Below are positions 59,036 through 64,000 of a stretch of DNA of 64,000 nucleotides, piece after piece. The position numbers and the translations under genes are program-made. This DNA is from JADJDM01 sp044352985 (GTDB lineage Bacteria > Bacteroidota > Bacteroidia > B-17B0 > Aurantibacillaceae), in NCBI GenBank assembly GCA_044352985.1, contig JBILCU010000001.1, positions 1 through 64,000 of the forward strand. The letters run 5' to 3'. Positions within the stretch are counted from its first letter, which is position 1. Every line of letters starts with the position of its first letter. The notes under the pieces were generated by a model. It was not told where the DNA came from, did no database searches, and saw only the letters and a program-made list of their open reading frames with translations.

Positions 59036-61762
59036 TTATTTAACTAATACTTTTGAAAAAATTTTACGCATAATCTCTTCGTTCTCCTCATTGTGCTTTT
59101 TACTGAAACCTGTAGCAGGAGAAGCTCCTTCATCTCTTCCTACATAAGTTAGATTCAATTTACGCATTGCATGATCCACATGCCTCCAAGCGCCTGAATT
59201 TTCAGGCTCTTCCTGAACCCAAATTAATTCGCATGCTTTTGCGTATTTTTTCAAAATCGCATCTACTTGCTTTTGTGGGAAAGGATACAATTGCTCCAAG
59301 CGCACAAAGGCAACGTCGTTTGCTCCTTCTTTTACTCTTCTTTCAATTAAATCGTAATAAACTTTACCTGAACAGAAAGCCACTCGTGTAACTTTTTTTG
59401 CATCTGCCTGCACATCATCAATCACTTCTTTAAATCCACCTTTGGTGAAATCTTCCAACTTGCTTACACAAGCCGGATAACGCAACAATTTTTTAGGAGT
59501 GAAGCATATCAATGGTTTTCTAAACTCACGGTTTAACTGGCGACGAATTGCATGAAACTGTTGTGCAGGGGTTGTTGCATTAATTACTTGCATGTTGTTT
59601 TTTGCACACATCTGTAAAAACCGTTCCATACGAGCAGAAGAGTGCTCCGGTCCTTGACCTTCGTAACCATGAGGCAACAATACAACCAGTCCGTTCATAC
59701 GTTGCCATTTGTATTCAGCAGATGAAAGGTACTGATCAAAAATAATTTGTGCACCATTAAAGAAATCTCCAAACTGTGCTTCCCAAATGGTTAAAATGTT
59801 TGGTGATGCAAACGCATATCCGTATTCAAAACCAAGAACACCATATTCACTCAATAAAGAATTATAAATTCTTAATTCGCCTTTTGCATCAATATTATTT
59901 AATGGTGTGTATTCTTCTTCACTGTCTTCCACTTTTACAACCGCATGACGATGAGAGAACGTTCCACGCTCTACATCTTGACCGGTAAAACGAACGTGTT
60001 TTCCTTCGTTCATTAAGCTTGCATAAGCCATTAGCTCACCCATTGCCCAATCGTAGGCATCAGCGCTGATCATCGCTTTGCGATCATCAAAAACTTTCTG
60101 AATTTTATTAAAGAATTTTTTATCCTTTGGCAACTCACAAATACGCGAAGCAATATCTAAAAATGTTTTTTTATCGATTGCAGTTTCTGGTGAAGTTTCA
60201 AAGTCTGCTTCAATAGACTTACGAATGCCTTTCCAATTACCTTCCAGGAAAGAAGTTACCTTTGCTTTTTCTGTCTTTTTTGCTTCATCAAGATTCGCAT
60301 CTAATTCTGCTTTAAAAGCAGTTTCAATTTGTTTAGCTTCATTTGCTAAAACTGAATTTTCTGCTTTTAATTTATTTACATAAATATCTTTCGGATTAGA
60401 ATGAGCTGCAATTGCTTTGTATAATAAAGGTTGCGTGAAACGCGGTTCATCTCCTTCGTTATGTCCATGTTTACGGTAGCACAACAAATCAATGAATACA
60501 TCTCTATGAAATGCCTGACGGAATTCCATGGCTAATTTTGCCACAAAACAAACCGCTTCAATGTCATCTCCATTTACGTGAAACACGGGAGATAAAACCA
60601 CTTTTGCAACATCTGTGCAATAAGTAGAAGAACGAGCATCCATATAGTTGGTGGTAAACCCAACCTGGTTATTTACTACAAAATGAATGGTTCCTCCGGT
60701 TTTGTAGCCATCTAGTTGGCTCATTTGTAATACTTCGTAAACGATGCCTTGTCCGGCAATAGCGCCATCACCATGAAGCAATATTGGCAATACTTTGCTA
60801 TTATCGCCGTTGTGAAGATTATCAATTTTTGCTCTAACAATTCCTTCCACAACCGGATTTACGGTTTCTAAGTGAGAAGGGTTTGGCGTTAAACTCGTAT
60901 GAATTTTTTTACCTGAATTACTGATTTGGTCGCTGCTGTAACCCATGTGATACTTCACATCACCATCAAACAAACTATCCTCGCTCGGACGACCTTCAAA
61001 CTCCGTGAAAACGTCCTTGTACATTTTGTTCATGATGTTGGTAAGCACGTTTAATCTTCCGCGATGCGGCATACCAATAACAAAATCAACAACACCTAAA
61101 TCAGCAGCATGTTCCATCAACGTATCCATTGCAGGAATAAGCGCCTCGCCGCCCTCTAATGAAAAACGTTTCTGACCAACGAATTTAGTATGAAGATAAT
61201 TTTCGAATACAACAGCCTGAGTTAATTTTTTTAGGATTACGCGTTTTTCATCTGTAGAAAAACTTGGTGTGTTACGCGATTTTTCCATGCGCTCCTGCAA
61301 CCATTTTAGAACCTTTGGTTCGCGCATAAAAACGAACTCTACGCCAATACTTTGACAGTACGTTTGTTCTAAATGTGAAACAATGTCTTTCAGTTTTGCT
61401 GGTCCAATTCCAATTTCATTTCCTGCTTGGAAAATAGTTTCCAAATCCTTATCACTTAACCCAAAATTTTCAAGAGCTAATGTTGGTTCGTACATTCTGC
61501 GCTGACGAACAGGATTTGTTTTAGTAAACAAATGCCCACGCTGACGGTAACCATTAATTAATGTAATCACTTTAAATTCCTTGGCAATGTTTTCTGGAAT
61601 TCCGGATCCAGGAACAGAATCGTAATTTGCTTTTGCAAAATCAAAACCCTTAAAAAAATCACGCCAAGAGGAGTCAACCGAATTTTGATCGACAACATAA
61701 CGTTGGTACAAATCTTCAATTGCATTTACATCACTTGTACCTAGGTAAGAAAATTTATCCAT
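59036..61762 (-). CDS. odhA: 2-oxoglutarate dehydrogenase E1 component
   Basis: 908 residues, thiamine diphosphate enzyme that decarboxylates 2-oxoglutarate in the TCA cycle. The N-terminal E2-contact segment YLGTSDVNAIEDLYQRYV is present, followed by GMPHRGRLNVLTNIMNK, the TPP-binding region HGDGAIAGQGIVYEVLQMS, GHNEGDEPRFTQPLLY, and the transketolase-like DVERGTFSHRHAV and PHGYEGQGPEHSSARMERFLQ blocks. Length and motifs are complete. First gene of odhA-odhB; a near-consensus -7 box (61791) lies upstream. Often called sucA. Confidence 0.96.
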   Translation of the reverse strand: MDKFSYLGTSDVNAIEDLYQRYVVDQNSVDSSWRDFFKGFDFAKANYDSVPGSGIPENIAKEFKVITLINGYRQRGHLFTKTNPVRQRRMYEPTLALENFGLSDKDLETIFQAGNEIGIGPAKLKDIVSHLEQTYCQSIGVEFVFMREPKVLKWLQERMEKSRNTPSFSTDEKRVILKKLTQAVVFENYLHTKFVGQKRFSLEGGEALIPAMDTLMEHAADLGVVDFVIGMPHRGRLNVLTNIMNKMYKDVFTEFEGRPSEDSLFDGDVKYHMGYSSDQISNSGKKIHTSLTPNPSHLETVNPVVEGIVRAKIDNLHNGDNSKVLPILLHGDGAIAGQGIVYEVLQMSQLDGYKTGGTIHFVVNNQVGFTTNYMDARSSTYCTDVAKVVLSPVFHVNGDDIEAVCFVAKLAMEFRQAFHRDVFIDLLCYRKHGHNEGDEPRFTQPLLYKAIAAHSNPKDIYVNKLKAENSVLANEAKQIETAFKAELDANLDEAKKTEKAKVTSFLEGNWKGIRKSIEADFETSPETAIDKKTFLDIASRICELPKDKKFFNKIQKVFDDRKAMISADAYDWAMGELMAYASLMNEGKHVRFTGQDVERGTFSHRHAVVKVEDSEEEYTPLNNIDAKGELRIYNSLLSEYGVLGFEYGYAFASPNILTIWEAQFGDFFNGAQIIFDQYLSSAEYKWQRMNGLVVLLPHGYEGQGPEHSSARMERFLQMCAKNNMQVINATTPAQQFHAIRRQLNREFRKPLICFTPKKLLRYPACVSKLEDFTKGGFKEVIDDVQADAKKVTRVAFCSGKVYYDLIERRVKEGANDVAFVRLEQLYPFPQKQVDAILKKYAKACELIWVQEEPENSGAWRHVDHAMRKLNLTYVGRDEGASPATGFSKKHNEENEEIMRKIFSKVLVK

Positions 61763-61790
61763 GATAATGTAGTACTTTTAAGATAATGCG

Positions 61791-61798
61791 CGAAGGTA
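61791..61798 (-). promoter_or_regulatory. Possible -7 box of odhA-odhB
   Basis: Minus-strand TACCTTCG differs from TAnnTTTG at one base, 28 bases upstream of the odhA ATG. Weak on its own. Confidence 0.3.
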
Positions 61799-61846
61799 CT
61801 AAAAAATATGAATGGTTGATTTAGCGCTTTTGAAATGATAAAGCAA

Positions 61847-61878
61847 AAAAAAAGCTGCCCGATTGGGCAGCTTTTTTT
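61847..61878 (-). terminator. Rho-independent terminator of the T9SS cargo gene
   Basis: Stem AGCTGCCC (61853-61860) with GGGCAGCT (61865-61872), loop GATT. It is flanked by A and T runs that give a T-tract on the minus strand, 20 bases after the stop of the gene at 61899. The T-tract on the plus side means it could work in both directions. Confidence 0.88.
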
Positions 61879-61898
61879 GAAAATAAACTGTATTAAAA

Positions 61899-64000
61899 TT
61901 ATTTTACAACAGACATTTTACGAGTAACTTTTGAGTCACCAGCAACTACGTTATAGAAATAAATTCCAGATTCAAGGTTTGCAGCATCAACAGTAATTTC
62001 GTTAACACCAGCATTTCCTTTAACTACTTTGCTCAACACAACTTGACCAGCTAAGTTAGTTACATTAACGGTAATAACTTCTGATTTATTTAATGTTACG
62101 TTAATAACTGAAGTTGTAGCAAAAGGGTTAGGAAAGTTTTGGCTAACTGAATTTACAGTTGCAGATGCATTAGCAATACCAATTGGTAAAGAAGTAATAC
62201 AATCAGTAGTTGGAGATACATTGCCTGGTAAAGAAACAGTATAATCACTATTTAAAACTTCTAAATCAGAAATGTAGTTGAAATCAACTGCATTTGTAGC
62301 ATTTTGTGAACCATCTGATGAACTGATATAGATTGTAGGAATTACAAATCCATTAGCGTTAGGCATTGCAATTTCAGATGTTGAATATAAGTAATATCCA
62401 CCTTCAGCTGCATCAAAATAAGAAGCTTCTTTTACCGGAGTGTAGTTTCCTAATGCTACATCATAACCTCTGTAGTAAATACTAGGTGTATGATTTGGAA
62501 TATAAAATCCAGCGTTGTTAGCATCTGCAGAAGTAGTATCAGAATCAGTCCAAGTTACAAAGATTTTTGAACCATCGTTTGAACGAGAAACTTTAATTCT
62601 GTTATTGTAATCCATAGAAGCAGCTCCGTCTGTAGTCCAAAATGCATTGGTACCAACTGTTTCATCATCTGCAATATTTCTTGTATATAAATAAGAAATA
62701 AATTTAGCATCCCAAGATCCGTTACCTTCAGTTGTGAAATGCCAAACCCAAGGCTTATCTAAATTATCATACTGTGCATATCCAAATCCTGTTTGACCAA
62801 ATGTATATCCTAAAGAATCAGGATGAGAAGAGTAACCTGCAACAACAGTAGTTACATAATGTAACTTGCCATTGTTGTCAACTGTAATTTCTCCACCATG
62901 ACTGTCAAAAAATGCAGGATATTTTTCTCTTGAACCACCCCACTGATCATCGTAACGGCTTTCAATTAAGTTACAAGCGATTTCTGGGTGACTTGCTTTC
63001 CAATCGTAGTTATCATTTACTTTTGCCCAGTTATTACCACCATCAGTAGTTTTCCATAATTGAGGCTGGTAAGATTTAATTGCATTTCCTGTATTAGCAG
63101 TTGAAGTACCATTAATTAAAATGTACCCAATTTGACCGTTTGGAGAAAATGCAATTTTTGGATTAGAAAAGTTATTGCTATCTAATGCGCCCATAATTAA
63201 AGCATCAATCGGACGAGACCAAGTATATCCATTAGCACCTTTAACGCCTCTGTAAATAGCAACTCCCATAATATCAGTTCCGGTAGCTTCATAAGCATAT
63301 CCGCCAGTCCAAACATCTGTTCCATTTGGCGTAGTGCAATATGATGAGAAATAGGTATTTCTACACAATGAATTAACAGAATCTACAGCAGTAAAAGAAA
63401 CTTGCATGTCGTTAGCCATTGTATTTCCTGTTTCGTTAGCCGGACGGCTTGCAAACCAGTTAGCTAACCAGCCTGCGCCACCAGTACAAGGACCTGTACC
63501 AACGAAACTAGCTTGAGAAGCGTCTGTATTACCAGGTGCATTAGCAATAACACCACTAGGGTAACGAGCTAAAGCTCCACCAACATTTGCAGCTGTTGCT
63601 GTAAATAATGAAGCGCGATTCCAAGTAGTACCATTATCAGTAGTGTAATGAGTTATCATGTGACCACTGTTAGGGGTTGTAATACCCGTTGTTGCATATG
63701 CGAAAGTACCTGTAGTTGGAGGAATACGCATTGTAAATGCAACCATGTTTAAGTCTTGATTGTAAGAAAGCGGAACTGTTTCTTCCACTAACATACCAAA
63801 TCCATTTCTTGCTGAAGTAAATGGAGATGAAGTAATTAATGTGCTGTTGTGAGCAACAGGTTTGATTTGAGCTGTTTCTGAAGCGTTTACGTCAATTGCT
63901 GCACGCGTTTTCTTCGTTACCAACTGTTTACCCAATGCATAACGGTTTGTTTGTGCAAATGCACCAACACCCACCAATAGCGCTGAGCCTAAGAGTAGTG
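61899..64000 (-). CDS. Secreted BNR-type protein with T9SS type A sorting domain (partial, start off window)
   Basis: At least 699 codons. The frame is open to the right edge through the end of a signal peptide (LLLGSALLVGVGAFAQ), so the true start lies just outside; the internal TTG at 63977 is within the signal peptide and is not the start. The middle part has Asp-box/BNR-like segments (YTTDNGTTWNRA, KTTDGGNNWAKV) typical of sialidase-like propellers without a recognisable catalytic set. The last 80 residues (QNFPNPFATTSVINVTL..., NLESGIYFYNVVAG..., TRKMSVVK) are a T9SS type A sorting domain. Likely a secreted or surface-bound protein of unknown activity. A strong terminator follows at 61847. 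Confidence 0.88.
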   Translation of the reverse strand, partial: LLLGSALLVGVGAFAQTNRYALGKQLVTKKTRAAIDVNASETAQIKPVAHNSTLITSSPFTSARNGFGMLVEETVPLSYNQDLNMVAFTMRIPPTTGTFAYATTGITTPNSGHMITHYTTDNGTTWNRASLFTATAANVGGALARYPSGVIANAPGNTDASQASFVGTGPCTGGAGWLANWFASRPANETGNTMANDMQVSFTAVDSVNSLCRNTYFSSYCTTPNGTDVWTGGYAYEATGTDIMGVAIYRGVKGANGYTWSRPIDALIMGALDSNNFSNPKIAFSPNGQIGYILINGTSTANTGNAIKSYQPQLWKTTDGGNNWAKVNDNYDWKASHPEIACNLIESRYDDQWGGSREKYPAFFDSHGGEITVDNNGKLHYVTTVVAGYSSHPDSLGYTFGQTGFGYAQYDNLDKPWVWHFTTEGNGSWDAKFISYLYTRNIADDETVGTNAFWTTDGAASMDYNNRIKVSRSNDGSKIFVTWTDSDTTSADANNAGFYIPNHTPSIYYRGYDVALGNYTPVKEASYFDAAEGGYYLYSTSEIAMPNANGFVIPTIYISSSDGSQNATNAVDFNYISDLEVLNSDYTVSLPGNVSPTTDCITSLPIGIANASATVNSVSQNFPNPFATTSVINVTLNKSEVITVNVTNLAGQVVLSKVVKGNAGVNEITVDAANLESGIYFYNVVAGDSKVTRKMSVVK

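Noticed and set aside
63975..63977. TTG at 63977 as the start of the right-edge cargo gene
   Set aside because: It lies in the hydrophobic core of a signal peptide that continues to the window edge.

Overview
The window is a stretch of chromosome from a low-GC member of the Bacteroidota, probably Flavobacteriales-like but not placed further. The evidence is the PorZ component of the type IX secretion system (T9SS), C-terminal T9SS sorting domains on several surface proteins, a 5655-residue SprB-like repeat adhesin, the long Bacteroidota/plant-type IspG, FadL next to an SGNH lipoprotein, an HU-CCDC81/SPOR fusion, and -7 promoter boxes of the TAnnTTTG type with A-rich starts instead of Shine-Dalgarno sites. 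I saw no rRNA, tRNA, CRISPR array, transposase, phage or plasmid gene.

Layout. 1-2245: 5' part of a glycine-rich, Ig-like surface protein that runs off the left edge. 2.4-10.9 kb: ygiD-like dioxygenase, porZ, PIN-PhoH ATPase, tspO, ispG and a 3-hydroxyacyl-CoA dehydrogenase. 10.97-11.28 kb: four copies of a short hairpin repeat. 11.3-14.0 kb: valS. 14.2-15.8 kb: three tandem TRL-like lipoproteins, a terminator and a beta-barrel protein. 15.9-16.2 kb: a GC-richer, hairpin-rich non-coding patch. 16.4-22.9 kb: a small unknown gene, a front-end-type desaturase, lnt and uvrA. 22.9-24.5 kb: a compact arsenic operon, arsR-arsC-aquaporin, with no arsenite pump, preceded by a palindromic operator candidate. 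24.6-28.7 kb: RRM protein, a beta-barrel protein with ubiX, an orphan ABC ATPase whose only sensible start is a non-AUG codon, def and a TPR lipoprotein. 28.8-32.9 kb: FadL, an SGNH lipoprotein that has lost two catalytic positions, a T9SS-sorted esterase and a small dead gene. 32.9-35.9 kb: DoxX/Usp/unknown operon and gcvH-peroxiredoxin. 36.1-40.2 kb: a MORN-type repeat protein, HU-SPOR protein, O-methyltransferase and cdd. 40.2-57.6 kb: the giant adhesin and a lipoprotein one base behind it. 57.7-61.8 kb: odhA-odhB. 61.9-64 kb: 3' part of another T9SS cargo protein, its start off the right edge.

How the genes fit together. The strongest theme is the cell surface: PorZ acts at the outer face of the outer membrane to help mature T9SS cargo, and at least three cargo candidates with visible sorting domains (esterase, giant adhesin, BNR-type protein) lie in the window. 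The giant adhesin consists of about 45 units of roughly 80 residues, then about 17 classical SprB-type units, Ig-like and PKD domains and a gliding-motility-type C-terminus. Inside it a five-unit block of exactly 398 codons (1194 bp) is tandemly duplicated. The arsenic operon suggests detoxification by reduction of arsenate and downhill exit of arsenite through a channel. The other genes are mostly housekeeping: isoprenoid, TCA cycle, glycine cleavage, translation and DNA repair.
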